64,000 nucleotides of DNA, taken from NCBI GenBank assembly GCA_930367215.1, contig OV884056.1, positions 229,577,127 through 229,641,126 of the forward strand, read 5' to 3'. The position numbers and the translations under genes were made by a program. Of this stretch, positions 1-11,127 are shown one piece after another. The notes beneath the pieces were generated by a model. It had not been told where the DNA came from and made no database searches. It saw only the letters and a program-made list of their open reading frames with translations. Within the stretch, counting starts at the first letter, position 1. The number at the start of each line of letters is the position of its first letter. Origin of the DNA: Pollenia angustigena. Its lineage: Eukaryota > Arthropoda > Insecta > Diptera > Polleniidae.

Positions 1-1085
1 GCGCCATAGTAAAGTATACAGACATTGTAAACGTATGCAAAACCACACATGAGGGTAACTAACTTTAGTTTTTTTAGGGTTATTTCAGGGTTAATCAACC
101 ACTAAAAAATAGCCGACATAGTAGATAGTTATTATGAAAGTTTCGCCGCCAATAGTTGCTCTCTAAATACCAATATAGAAAGATGCTCTAGGGGCACAAC
201 GACTTTATTCTATGAAATTATCGACCGATTCTGACCATTTTTAATGGTAAAAAGTGTTGTCCTGATGGTATCTACCACTTTTCATTTAATTATCATTAAA
301 ATTGCGATCTATACTTTGCGCACATGTAAAGACAAACAGCCTGCCAGCCAGCCAGCCAGGCGGATGACCGATATCGCTAGATCGATTTCGAAAGTAATTC
401 TAAGGCATTTGTTATACTAAAATTTGGGTCTAAAACCAATAGTTTAAGGTGTTACACACATCAGCATAGACTTGTGGCATTTTGGAAAAACATTTTAAGT
501 GATAGTGCATAGAAAATATTCCTGGAAAATATTGAAGGAATAAGCCTAATTAAGTATAAAAGCTTTTGAGGATTTTAATTTGACTTAGAATACAATATCA
601 AACATTTATAATAAATGTTGCTCACCATGAGAAATAAATTCCTAGATTCATCTTAAGTTCACATAAGATAGCAAAAAAGTAAAAAAAAAAATAGTAAAGT
701 ATTACATTTAAGAAAAATTTCGTTTATAACAAAATTTTAAAAACATAAACGAAAATGTTTTTTGAACGAGAATTTGTATAAAGAACACAGAAACGCATAA
801 TGCCCTTACCACCATTGTATTGTGGGTATGTACGGCCATGTTCGCCAGATTTATTTTATATTGAACTGATACTCGTGCCTTTTACTTGCGTTCGCACGAT
901 TTGAAATCGCAAAACGCAAGATTAATTATAGGGTGTTCTTGAACTCGTGCCTTTTTCTTAGTTGCCTAAAACTACTCTAGTTCCCTTGGGCATATTTTTG
1001 TAATTTAAAGTAGCCAAAGTTCTTACGACGGCAATTTACAGAAAATCTGTAATGCGATTTCAATCGCATATCGTCGGCTTAATAT
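1..1085. other. non-coding stretch, no gene seen
   Basis: No reading frame here looks protein-like. A short GCCA microsatellite lies near 341-359. The part from about 420 to 600 resembles degenerate dispersed-repeat sequence also seen near 44240-44350 and 57040-57150 (phrases such as GAAGGAATAA followed by AAGCTTTT), but it is too diverged to give ends. No promoter or RNA gene was recognised. Confidence 0.5.
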
Positions 1086-1297
1086 CTCAGAGCACATAGA
1101 GACATCACGAGACAGAAAATATTGTGTTTTTTCTGTCTTTCTCTTCGAAAGCTGCCCTCGTTGCGTTTTTGTTTTGATTACGCAATTTGTGTTTACACAT
1201 TGCCACTTCACTACCAAAAACGCTTTCTTTCTCTTTCTTCAAAAGTTGCCCTCACAAATGGTTTGGGCGTTACTTTTTCATCTATGTATGCTCTGTG
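1086..1297. mobile_element. short hAT-type MITE (family of 26682 and 43266)
   Basis: The left end reads CTCAGAGCACATAG and the right end, reversed, CACAGAGCATACATAG. The flanks are CTTAATAT (1078-1085) and CTTTATAT (1298-1305), an 8-bp target duplication with one mismatch, as hAT transposases make. Inside, the stretches with CTTTCTCTTC, AAAGCTGCCCTC and TTGCCACTTCACTACCAAAAA also occur in the longer copies at 26682-27163 and 43266-43723, so this is a shortened member of the same family. It has no transposase and would depend on one supplied in trans. Confidence 0.65.
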
Positions 1298-1526
1298 CTT
1301 TATATGCAAACCTGCTAAATCCACTTCTAAGTAAATTTAGATTTTGATGCTGTGTGGAAGAAAACGATATGTCTCGTTGATCAGCATGTACAGTTTGTCT
1401 TCAATTTGAGTCTTGTAGTGTATAAAATCAACTATATTTTTGGTTTCCTCTCAAGCAGTAAATAGAAAAAAGAATAAAAAGTTTTTTGTCTCTCCTGTAA
1501 AATTTGTTGAAAGGGAGTTAGCATTA

Positions 1527-1988
1527 GACTGGTCGCAATTTTTTTTTTTTAATTTAATTGTTTGCTCTGCTTAAATAATGAGGTTTGGTGTAAGAAATCA
1601 TGATCTAATTTTTCAGGTCAATCCGACGGTGCCTAGCCGTGCCGGGTGGTATCGGTATATCTCGAAAACCAAAGCCAACATAAAGAAAAAAGTTTTAACT
1701 TTAAATAAATTTTATTGCGGAATTTCGGTTAAATAAAAAAAAAAAAGATCGTAACGAAGCCATATTTTTGATTTTGGGCTTTTCAACTAGTATAACTATA
1801 AAGATCTGATAGAAAATATGTTTTTTTTATAATATGGGGAACTTTGGGCCCCACCCGGCACGGCTAGGCACCGTCGGATTGACCTGAAAAATTAGATCAT
1901 GATTTCTTACACCAAACCTCATATTTTAAGCAGCGCAAACAATTAAATTTAAAAAAAAATAAAAATACCATACAAGATGCGACCAGTC
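1527..1988. mobile_element. fold-back MITE with TA target duplication
   Basis: The element starts GACTGGTCGCA and ends TGCGACCAGTC, with TA on both sides (1525-1526, 1989-1990). The inverted arms run well inwards: the block with GGTCAATCCGACGGTGCC near 1617-1635 is mirrored near 1860-1880. A middle of about 200 bp is not palindromic and holds no coding frame. TA duplication and terminal pairing fit the Tc1/mariner superfamily, but no transposase is present. The arms are nearly identical, which suggests fairly recent activity or arm conversion. Confidence 0.75.
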
Positions 1989-1990
1989 TA

Positions 1991-3985
1991 GTATGCATAT
2001 TAAGCATTGCGAAACATTTCCGAAAAAATAATAAATAATATAAAAATGTATTTCTTCCTGCAAAACGTGTGTTTTAGACCTGTACAAAACAATGTATAGT
2101 ACAATGGGTTCTTTAAACGCTCTTTCTTATGCAACGTTTTTTTTTTTTGCCGATGAAATAGCTGTGTTTTCTTTTTATTATCTTCCAGAAGTAACGAAGA
2201 AGCTCTAATCAGATAATGGAAATATTATTGCAATGTTTTTTGTTTTTGTTAAATAACTAAAATCATCTTTCAATACTCCAGAAGTGTAGAAGAAGTGCCT
2301 CCATATTCGAAAAATGCCTGTAGGGTTAACGTTTATGAGTATAAATATGTGATTTTCTCTTTCCAGTAAGGAAAACCTGAACAATGAAAATGTTTTGACT
2401 GTAGGATAAGTAATATGTGCTTCAACATCATCGTCACCATCATCCTCGTTATAATCATCAAAATGATTATAATGACGCAAAACGATTATCAAGTTCTTAC
2501 TTATAACTTTTATTTACATGATTTCATGCATGACAAATCTAGAACATTTTATTTCAACAGTATGCAAGTTGAAGTACAATTAATTTTTTTTTTTTTTGTA
2601 CGTTTTATTTCGATGATTTTTAATGTAAATATTTGTACATGTTCTTAATTTTGTAAAAATAAGTGTATTAAAATACAAACAACATGTACTCGCATATACA
2701 ATAAACACTTTTCTTTTATTTATTTAGCATGTGCATATATGTACATAAATACACAAATACAATAAAAACTTAATATATATGATGCCCTATATTTTAAGGC
2801 AAAATATATAAGCCGAAGCCATGTTAATATTTTCCATGCGTGCAAGGAATTTAAAAAAATACAATAATAAAAATAATAAACAATATTATTTAACCAAATG
2901 CCAATTTTCGTTAGAACATTGGAATTTTTTTATATTTTCTTCTCTTAAAGAGAATGATTTTAAATTATTAATTTAATAATAATTCTTCTTCTCTTCTTTT
3001 TTTTCGAATTATATCATATCTTATTTATAAGATTATACCCCCATTTTTTTACATTACAAACTAAATTAATTAATTATTACAAACTTTTTATATATATACC
3101 ACAATAGTGGTGTATATAAATTTGTGCTGATGTTTGTAACACTTTTAAATATTAATCCTAGACCCACCTTGAAGTAGAGTGACCTCACGATATCCGTAAG
3201 GCTGGCTTACTTGGCAGTCCATGTAAACCTTGTGCACAAAGAAGCGAATGCTGAAATTGGAATGATAGAACATGTTCTATTGAAAATGGGGCTTAATTTT
3301 GATCCAAATCAGCAAGCAAATACAAATATAACTCCCAAAAATAACTTTTTATGCGATCATTTCATTATAAATGTTTGTATAAGAATAAAAATTGGCGATA
3401 ATAACATTCATGATGTGGCAGTTTCAGTTAAAAGGTCTTATGGGCAAAAACTTATTTTGAAGAAAAACGATTTTAAAGTTAACAAGTTACTTATGACAAA
3501 ATTAATGCAGTTAGAAAGAGCGTATTGTCTATTTTAAGAATCACCAGAAAAGTAAAATTCGATCTTTTCATCCATAGTTCCATTTTAACTGAAACTGACA
3601 CATATATAAATTTTCATTGTGCTAAATCTATGGAAGAGATATTGATACAACGTTTTTTCAAGAATATCAGTTTATTGGAGGACTGTGGACAACAATTTAA
3701 CTGCACATACATACATATATTCACCCTTATCATAAATTCCACATGTTAATATTTTCGAATGAGATTTTCTATTCACATTGGATTTTAATTTCGTATCATG
3801 AATTCCCTGCACTAATAAAATTATTACAGTAACTGAATGTGGGTTATTAATTTCGTTTTCCGTACTGTTAAATTTGAAAAAAAATATAGTTATTTTACGA
3901 ATAATTTTATTTTTTAACATTTATGTTTTTTATTCAAAAAACAAACTACCAAAAAATAATGTTTTTTCGTTTTTATTTTGTTATG
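1991..3985. other. AT-rich stretch, apart from one unassigned ORF nothing seen
   Basis: Very AT-rich with poly-T runs (2140-2150, 2585-2600) and short alternating AT stretches. I see no repeat termini, RNA gene or conserved protein other than the unassigned frame at 3211-3537. Confidence 0.4.
3211..3537 (+). CDS. unassigned reading frame, 108 codons
   Basis: I do not recognise this protein. The frame has no ATG at its start (it opens at a TTG in continuous open frame), and the first ATG lies about 17 codons in (GMIEHVLLKMG). Composition is mixed rather than purely AT-biased, with charged and hydrophobic residues interspersed (for example EIGMIEHVLLKMGLNF), so it may be a protein remnant or a missed exon. 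There is no signal peptide, membrane segment or zinc motif. It stands alone with no neighbour of similar type. Chance ORF in AT-rich DNA is the main alternative. Confidence 0.2.
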   Translation: MAVHVNLVHKEANAEIGMIEHVLLKMGLNFDPNQQANTNITPKNNFLCDHFIINVCIRIKIGDNNIHDVAVSVKRSYGQKLILKKNDFKVNKLLMTKLMQLERAYCLF

Positions 3986-3987
3986 TA

Positions 3988-4226
3988 CACAGAAAAAAGC
4001 TTTTGCGCCAGTAAAATAATTAATCAAAAATAAAATAAATTTTAATTAAATATTTAATCAGGTGAATTAAACTTTTAATCAAGTGTATTAAATGTTTAAC
4101 TGGCAATATTTCAATTAAGCTTTTAATTCACTTGATTAAATATTAAATCAACCTGATTAAATATTTAATTAAAACTGATTTTATTTTCGATTAATTCTTT
4201 TACTGGCTCAAACATTTTTTTCTGTG
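3988..4226. mobile_element. 239-bp palindromic MITE, TA duplication
   Basis: Termini are CACAGAAAAAAG and TTTTTTTCTGTG, bordered by TA at 3986-3987 and 4227-4228. Almost the whole element folds back: the inner phrases GCCAGTAAAATAATTAATC and GATTAATTCTTTTACTGGC are mirrored. The centre is made of repeated TTAATCA/TGATTAA words. No coding capacity. TA target choice points to Tc1/mariner-type mobilisation. Confidence 0.7.
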
Positions 4227-4585
4227 TAGTTTGATTTTTGTCGGTTGAAATGTATTTTTTTAAAGTAAAAAACATTCAATTTTAATGAATATGCTGTTTA
4301 GTAAATAAAAAATTTAAAAATGAATGTAAAAATCATTTGTTTTAAATGAAATGTAAACGATCCGTTTTTTAAATGAATTTTAATTTGTTTAAAATTAATT
4401 TTCGTTTGAATTTAACTACATAATATTTTGAGTGTGTGAATAACATTCCTGATTTTAAAAACCTGTGTCATTATATTTGGAGTTGTAAACAAAAAAAAAA
4501 AAAAAATTATGTAAGAAAATTAAGAAAACTGTGTTTTGGGAAATTTATGAAATTTAATTGCATATTTAAATTAAATATCGCTAAT

Positions 4586-5270
4586 TTGGTACAAGGGGCA
4601 TAATAGCAAAGGGTAATATTTATTAAAAATCGTTGGAGCTATAAGGAATCGCAGGAAAAATCACTAACATCGCGAGCATTGCAAAAATTCGCAAAATTGC
4701 AACAAAAAAAAAATTATAAACAAACCCTAAAATTTATTTAAAATCGCTAAACGGATTAATAGAACAGAGTCGGAAAATAAAAAAAAAAAAATGCAAACTT
4801 ATCGATAATTCGCAAAAAACTTTATTGTTTCAAACAACCCATAAAATTGATTACAAGTTCCTAAAACTGTAAAGAAAGGCAAAAATGCGGTGAAAATTGA
4901 CATTCGCAAAAATTTGCAAACAGCTGCATGATGGCAAAGTCTACTATTTATTAAAAATCGTTAAAGCTGTAAAGTACACATGAAAAATCGCTTCTATCGC
5001 GAACTTGGCTAAAATTCGCGAAAAATTGCAAACTTGTAAACAAACCCTAAAACTGATTTGAAATCGCGAATCGGGTTAAAAAAAAACAAAGTGTCAGAAA
5101 ATAACAAAAAAAAAAAAAAAAAAAAAAAATTTTGATTTGAAATAGCGAAAATTCGCGAAAAATTTTTGAAATTTAAAACAACCCATAAAATTGATTAAAA
5201 GTTCTTTATAGTTTAAGGCAAAAATTCGGTAAAAATTGTCAAATTAACGGAAAAATTTATATTAAACAAA
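4586..5270. repeat. two copies of a ~328-bp tandem repeat
   Basis: The phrase TTTATTAAAAATCGTT followed by AGCT occurs near 4620 and again near 4948, about 328 bp apart. The following words (AAAATCGC, GCGAA, AATTCGC, AAACAAACCCTAAAA, CAACCCATAAAATTGATTA) repeat in the same order. The second unit stops near 5270. A diverged inverted block with the same words lies at about 37900-38270, so this is a dispersed family with local tandem duplication rather than a long satellite array. Not coding. Confidence 0.6.
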
Positions 5271-5299
5271 CTGTTTAAGAAAGCTCGAATTGCTGCCAA

Positions 5300-5872
5300 A
5301 TCCTATCCTTCGAAATATTTTAAATGTATACTCACTTTATCATTCCATTTAAAACCATTTTAAAATTCATTTCAGACCACATTAATGGTTTATTTTCTGG
5401 TACTTTGAGTAATTCTTATTCGATTTGGCCATGTCCGTCTGTCTGTTGAAATACGCTGACTTTCGAACAATTTAAATTTGTTCTGTCAGAGTTATAAGAA
5501 ATCAAAGTGTTAAATTTCGTGAAGATCAGTCCAAAATATACCATTGGTCCCATTAAACCATACCCTGTGAAATTTGTGTGGCACAAACTGCAACTTGGGC
5601 CTGGCTGGGACCACTTGTATTTATTTTGTATGGTGTTTTTTCTGACTATCAAAAAATAGCGCAAACGAAGGGCCTGGCTGAGATTACTTTTAGTTGTTTG
5701 AGGTTTTATGGCTATAGCATGAACATTTTGCTGTCAACTAGAATAATTCTTTGAAATAAAAGTAAAGAAGGAGTTCTTATGCGTTGCGTGTCCTTTTTGA
5801 TACATTTCCTTTTTATTTTTTGAATTTTAAATATTACTTTTGTCAACAGCTACGTCATATATACTTTTTATA
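5300..5872. other. non-coding, possible old transposon debris
   Basis: No coding sequence. The phrase CATGTCCGTCTGTCTGTTGA at 5431-5450 and the text that follows about effects of flanking GGTCCCATT are typical of decayed fly transposon sequence, but no termini or target duplication could be set. Confidence 0.3.
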
Positions 5873-6325
5873 TCTATATATATATAAAACAGGATGTGTG
5901 TATGTATGTATGTATGTTACGTATGGACTCCAAAACGGCTGGGCCGATTTTGACGAAATTTTCAGGAAATCTTCAAAATATTCAGGCGAGTGACACTGTG
6001 AGTTCTGATTTTTGATTTTCGGTCTGCGGGCCGAGAAGCGTGACAAAATCCAATTTTCATATTGCACCACCAATTACATCTATATAATTAAGACAATTTT
6101 TTCTTTAAAATCATCGCCATGGTCCAACTTGGGTTTTTACGGAAAGAAAATTTTGCCCCGCCCACTTGAACGCCCACTTTTTTCGATTAACCTAAAATCA
6201 GAAAACGGCTGCATCGATTTGACTAATTTTTCTTTCAAATGTTCGTATCTTTTTAACGGATGTTAAAAATCGAACGCAAACATTTCTCCTAATTTGGACA
6301 GGACAACGTCTTTCGGGTCGGCTAG
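5873..6325 (+). mobile_element. short non-autonomous Helitron
   Basis: The 5' end is TCTATATATATATAAAACAG preceded by A, and the 3' end is GGGTCGGCTAG followed by T, as expected for Helitrons, which insert between A and T without target duplication. It shares long segments with the elements at 34564-35534 and 51487-52612 (for example ACTCCAAAACGGCTGGGCCG and the TGACAAAATCCAATTTTCAT block). At 453 bp it is a deletion derivative; no Rep or helicase is encoded. The pre-terminal hairpin is degenerate here. Confidence 0.75.
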
Positions 6326-7011
6326 TGTTCCATAAAGATCGAAACCCCGCACCGACGACAGTACCTGAAAAAATCTTCATTAATAACGAGAGATTAAAGA
6401 GGAAGATTCGAGACATCTTACTTACAGTTCTTAATTAAGGAAAAAATTCAAAATTATATAACTAATCGAAAAAAATGTTTTCAAATGACCAAAAGATCGT
6501 AAAATTTGTCACCTCTGTCCCTAAAGCAAACTCAGAATGACGAAAAGTGCATAAAATATATGCAAGAAAAGCATCTGTTGTGAACATAAAAGTGAACATT
6601 GTGTCTCATGCGTAATATAAGGCTCATAACCAGGGTTTAAAAAGCATTCAAAACCAAAAACTGTCGAAAAAAAAACGAAAATTTGTGTACAACTTTTCAT
6701 ATCTTGACTTGGTTTGACAGCGGCTGTTTACATTTAATAGATCAGAAGTAAGAGCAACCGTTTTTTTTTTTTTTTTGCCAATGACAAATGAAGAAGTGGA
6801 GAAAATTTTTCAGATTTTCTATTTTGACTGCAGTTTTTTAAACGCTGCTAAGTTATTATATTTTTTCATTTGTATTATCGGACAGATAGACTTTAAAGAC
6901 TGAGTAAGAGTTATAAGAGTTATTTCTTTACCTTTTTAGTTTTTGTTGTTTTAACAAGTTAATTAATTTGAAAGTTCAAATTCGTATCGAATTTTAGAGA
7001 GAAAAAGAATT
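6326..7011. other. non-coding stretch, nothing recognised
   Basis: No reading frame, repeat boundary or RNA gene was recognised. It contains poly-A and poly-T runs (for example near 6760-6775). Confidence 0.4.
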
Positions 7012-7611
7012 TTATTATCAAAGTCATTTACGGGAATACAAAATTTATTATTAAGATTTTTGTATGACGTGCTAAATTCCCAATTTTTTTATATTTGATA
7101 AATACACTGAAATTTATTGTTGAGGGAAAGCTAGCTTCTATGCGCATTTCACTGGTTGCTTAGGCCAGTTCATCAGGAAACCTTTTCCAAAGATTTTAGG
7201 AAAGCCAAAAATATTATACAAATAAAACCCTAAAGCGAATAAGAATTTCAAACGCTCATAGTCATACTTGTAACAATATCAAAGCTTAAACAAAACACCA
7301 ACAATAAACAGTGAGTTTATCTTTTCTTACATCCCCCTACAATTGGTTGGGTTCTTTCCGACTCGAATTGTAGTTGTAAGCGGGTAAAAAGAAAAAACAA
7401 AATTAAAAACAAATTGTTTCATTCTATTGTCTTCGCAAGAAAGCAACAAAAAAAAACCAATTTGGCAATTCAGTTTTCTGCACGGGCACATGCAAGTATA
7501 TTATCAAAGTCATTTACGGAAATACAAAATTTATTATTAAGATTTTTGTATGACGTGCTAAATTCCCAATTTTTTATATTTGATAAATACACTGAAATTT
7601 ATTATTGAAAT
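7012..7611 (-). mobile_element. hammerhead-carrying repeat, copy A
   Basis: A non-coding repeat of about 430 bp (7012-7440) with relatives at 11956-14195, 30181-32095 and 38300-38645. Shared words are GGGAATACAAAAT at one end, the ribozyme core in the middle, TTGTAACAATATCAAAGCTT, CAACAATAAACAGT, and an ACAATTGGTTGGGTTCTTTC / CTACAATT tail. In this copy the first ~105 bp (7013-7118) are repeated directly at 7498-7605, a tandem arrangement like the pseudo-LTRs of Penelope-like elements. No protein is encoded. I infer a non-autonomous retroelement derived from, or mobilised by, a Penelope-like element; a retrozyme-like element is the other reading. Confidence 0.55.
7133..7182 (-). ncRNA. type I hammerhead ribozyme motif (best copy)
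   Basis: Read on the minus strand, stem I GGTTTC pairs with AGAAGC-side GAAGCT, then the core CTGATGA, stem II ACTGG/CCAGT closed by a 9-nt loop, the core GAAA, and a minimal stem III ATG/CAT with a 2-nt loop. An A follows at the cleavage position, so cleavage is predicted between 7139 and 7138. All invariant core positions of a hammerhead (CUGANGA, GAAA, NUH) are present. Very short stem III is what is known for hammerheads in Penelope-like elements, thought to process tandem transcripts. Activity is inferred, not shown. Confidence 0.7.
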
Positions 7612-7875
7612 TATTATTATATATAATTTTTTTTATTTTTTAATAAAACGGCGAACTAAAACAGACTTTTGTTTTATTTTTAATTTAAAAATCAACTTGC
7701 TAGAATTTATTTTATAAAAAATTCGTTGATTCGACGAAGAGTAACCTTCCAGAGTTATAACAATATTTGTAGTTATATTTAAAAGTAAATTTAAGCCTTA
7801 AACGAAAGTCAAAAAAAAAATTATTCTAGAAAAATTATACTACTACAAATTTGTATTACTAAATATTTCCTATTA

Positions 7876-8042
7876 AGGCCGTTACACACTATCTCACAAA
7901 GTCTTTCGTATTTTATGAAAATGCTTCCCTGATCTAATTATTGTTTATAAATTTTCAAAAAAAAAAACATTAACAACTTATCGTGACGGGGTTGCATTTT
8001 TATAAAATACGTAAGACCTTGTGGGATAGTGTGTAACGGTCT
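7876..8042. mobile_element. 167-bp PIF/Harbinger-type MITE
   Basis: Termini AGGCCGTTACACACTATC and, reversed from the right end, AGACCGTTACACACTATC. Flanks are TTA (7873-7875) and TCA (8043-8045), a 3-bp target duplication with one change. The arms continue inwards through CGTATTTTAT / ATAAAATACG. Terminal form (AG..C.) and TTA target match the elements at 48870 and 58678. No coding frame. Confidence 0.65.
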
Positions 8043-8240
8043 TCAGCAACATTATTCTAAATTTACGCATTAATCACTCTTTTAAGGAAAAATGCATATT
8101 TTAGGTCTTTTGCATTCGCATTTTTTTTTTTATTTCAACACTTGCCCTTTAAGTTGTATTGAAATTATATAAAATATTTCCAGATTTTTAAGCCATATCC
8201 TTAAAAATCTTTCAAATTGATTCGGCACAATGTTAACATA

Positions 8241-8823
8241 TCGCACCTGTTCATCAAAAGTAACACAACTCAAAATTTACAAGTTTTCAGTACAGGCAAA
8301 AAACTGATTCCGCCAATATGATGGAATTATTGTTATAAACAAATATAATGTTATAAAGGAAACTCACTAATATTTCAATAAAATCACAAAATTTATTTCT
8401 CTTCTTCCTTTTTCCGAAATTATTACGGATTTTTGATTTAATACAGTTTTCATGAAATTTTTTGATCTACATGTCAATATTATTTCAAGTTATGCTTATC
8501 ACAACCCAAAATCAACAGCTATTGATAAACAGATTTTTAACATGAAAACAATCACAACTCGAATTAATACAGTTTCGCTGATTCATTTTAGCACCATAAC
8601 CCTTGAACACTTCAACGCAACTAAAATTACAACTCTTTAATTGAATCAAAACAAACAATATGAGTACGCAAAGAAAGACATAAAGCCATTTCTCTCATGA
8701 AATATTACAAATATAATACCAAAAATTTTACAGTCGTTAGATATGGTAATCATACACTGTTTCCTTCAAAAAAGTGGAAAATAGAATTTTTTGAGTTGTG
8801 TTACTTTTGATGAACAGGTGCGA
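8241..8823. mobile_element. 583-bp MITE with 36-bp perfect terminal repeats
   Basis: Begins TCGCACCTGTTCATCAAAAG and ends with its exact complement; identity continues through GTAACACAACTCAAAA, about 36 bp. TA flanks both ends (8239-8240, 8824-8825). The interior is AT-rich without a transposase. The perfect ends suggest recent movement. TA duplication fits Tc1/mariner-type mobilisation. Confidence 0.75.
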
Positions 8824-8825
8824 TA

Positions 8826-9841
8826 TCAACATGTCAAAATTTCCTTAAGGAACGAGCAATATCCGCTTTAAGACTTATTTTTAGGTATTTGCTTCAAATG
8901 AACAATAAAAAAATACTTTACACTTAATTTTTCCCAAAATGCCTTCAAAATACCAGCCTCACTTTAACATTTTTACGCAAATATTTCATGTTAATTATAT
9001 TTCACAAAGCAAACATTTCAAATAGCGATTGTCAAAATATTTCATTTTATTGGCCGAAACCATTTTTCCAGCTAAGAAAAAAGCGGAAAAACCGTTCTAC
9101 TTTTGTTTTATTTTATTTTCAGAACTAACAAAGTATTTTGCAAAGAGTTTAAGGGCCCTTTCTGTTTCATAAAAAAAAAAAACAAATTCCAAGAGTTAGA
9201 GGCTTAAATACCGAAAGTGAGAAGCCAAAGTTTGCTCAAGTTAAAACAAAAAATAATATTTCATTGTTTAAAGTAAACAACATTTTATTTATATCCATCA
9301 AAATATTTTGTTGGACTGCTATGGAAAACGTTGCAAGGCAACAAAAAATGGCGAGAAAGGATTTTAACCAGACATATTAAAGTTGATGAGTAAACAGTTT
9401 TCAGGGTTTTTGTTTACTCTCCTATTTTACTCTTTACTTTTAAACGGAAACTATAGAATGTTGCTTTTTGAGAATTGGCATATACGGCAGGTTGAAAGTG
9501 CTGCTTAAAATGGACTGTGGGTGGGGATTTAAAATTTTAAATAATATAAAGTTAAACTTATATACAAACATACAGTTATGAGTAGATAAATAGGTTCACA
9601 TCACATATAATTATATATATGTATTTGCATAAGAACTAATAAGAATAACGAACACAGTGACGTCAAACACCAAACTTGAATATGAATATGAAAGCGGCGC
9701 TGTGCTTTAGAGAACAGTAAAATGAACATATATCGTCACCTAAAACGCAAATGGATCTTTCTAACATTTTTAAAATTTTACAGGAGAAGAAAAATACTAT
9801 TTATTATTATAAATTGTATTAAACTGTTCATAATTAAATTA
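8826..9841. other. non-coding stretch, nothing recognised
   Basis: AT-rich sequence with short homopolymer runs. No coding region, repeat terminus or RNA gene was recognised. Confidence 0.4.
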
Positions 9842-10385
9842 CAGTCAAAGCCCGGTTTAACGAATGATATAATTTTCAGACCTTTAGTTATACCGAGATA
9901 TTCGTTATATCGAACAGTAATTTTTTACCTTAAAATTAAAAAAAAAAAAAACTGTGGTCCACAATTTGAAAATCATCAAAATTTAAATGTATTTATAATT
10001 AAGTGTAGAAGTAAAACATTAATTGATATTTAAGAATTTTTTTTAATTCTAATTTTTAATTTCATTAAAAATCATAAAATTGGGTCTCCTGTTAAATTTT
10101 GATCGATTACTAAGTTATAGAAATGATTTTTAAAAGCCACTAAATCTTGTCGAGCTGAAAGTTTTTCGCCGGCTTGTTTTAGCAACCTGATTCCCTTGCG
10201 TGGAAATCGGAGCCGTACATTTGATAATGGAATTCTATTACCTTTGCTTTTTAAACCATTCCGTTGCTTGTTTCTTTGGCTTAAAAACCATTCAAAGAGA
10301 GCCTTTTCCATTCTTGGCAATTCACCTTCTTTAAGAGATTCCCGATTTCTTGTCCCATTGAATTTTTAAATTTTTCACAATTTTA
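9842..10385 (-). mobile_element. truncated pogo/Tigger element
   Basis: The end at 9842 reads CAGTCAAAGCCCGGTTTAAC preceded by TA, and the next 60 bases contain TATACCGAGATATTCG and GTTATATCGAACAGTAA, the terminal pattern of pogo/Tigger elements. The minus-strand protein remnant at 10072-10320 points away from this end. No matching second terminus is seen before the Tc1 fragment at 10445, so the element is cut short. Confidence 0.6.
10072..10320 (-). pseudogene. Tigger/CENP-B-type DNA-binding remnant
   Basis: The 82-residue frame opens PRMEKALFEWFLSQRNK, the linker-and-start signature of the second helix-turn-helix (CENP-B type) in pogo/Tigger transposases. Further on, KQAGEKLSARQDLVAFKNHF sits where the family has the A-rich helix and a WL.RFK.RH turn, but key aromatic and arginine residues are lost. 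Upstream on the same strand (10320-10375) the frame-shifted phrase KIQWDKKSGIS matches the first psq-type helix. In living elements this region binds the terminal repeats; here the catalytic DDE domain is absent. It is a decayed fragment. Confidence 0.5.
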
Positions 10386-10444
10386 TATTTGTTCTTTTTT
10401 AAGGTAGATATTTATGATTTAGGTATTCCGTACTGTTGGGGAAA

Positions 10445-10570
10445 AAATTTGAATTTGTGAATAATTTTTAATATTTTGTTAAAACCCCTTTTTTTTAAAT
10501 AACTGCCAAGCATTTTCGAGGCATCGATTTCACAAGTGCTTTACAGGTTTCCAATGGAATTGAGTACCAA
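10445..10570 (-). pseudogene. Tc1-like transposase C-terminus
   Basis: On the minus strand the frame reads IPLETCKALVKSMPRKCLAV and, after an in-frame stop, KKGVLTKY. This is the conserved tail of Tc1-family transposases, where a short helix with C..L..SMP.RC..VI is followed by KGG.TKY. The catalytic domain is missing. A CCCAGC-type MITE begins at the very next base (10571), so the transposase gene was probably broken by that insertion. Confidence 0.6.
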
Positions 10571-11127
10571 CCCAGCAAAAACTTACATTGCAAAGTAATC
10601 AGTAAAAAAGCTAATATAACGACTCTTCACTACTTATACATTCGCATTTTACATCATTATTTTAACACGGTGATGTCATTGGAGGCAAGTACTTACCACC
10701 CTCCCTTACAAATAGGGAGTTAAATAAGTCATTACCACATTCGCTTACAAATAGGGACTTAAATAAGTTATTACTCCGATGTCACCAAAATTACAACTTA
10801 CATGTCATGACTATAAAATTTCAGTACATAATTTTTCATATTCAAATTTATTACAAATTGTTTTTTATTTATAATAAAAAAAAAAACAAATTGTAAGAAC
10901 AAATATTTTAAATCAATTTGTATTAGAATTGAAAAAACTTCAACCGTAGATGCATTTTATTACGAATGAATTATAAATTTCGTTAATCAACTCATACACA
11001 AGTACTTAGGTATCAGATTATATGTCAGCCATTACCAAACTACTTCTATGTAATGCAGATGGTATGAAGTAGTCATTGAAAAGTAAGTTGTTCAGTATTG
11101 GCAAGTCATTACCAAGTTTTTGCTGGG
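10571..11127. mobile_element. CCCAGCAAAAACTT-type MITE, full-length copy
   Basis: The termini are CCCAGCAAAAACTTACATTG and, reversed from the right, CCCAGCAAAAACTTGGTAATG-like sequence; about 14 bp match exactly. Inner landmarks are two imperfect TTAAATAAGTCATTACCACA-type repeats and CTATTTGTAAG words. A second, inverted copy lies at 45781-46745 and a fragment at 40985-41141. No coding capacity. The flanks (CCAA / AAGC) do not show a clear target duplication, so the superfamily is open. Confidence 0.65.
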
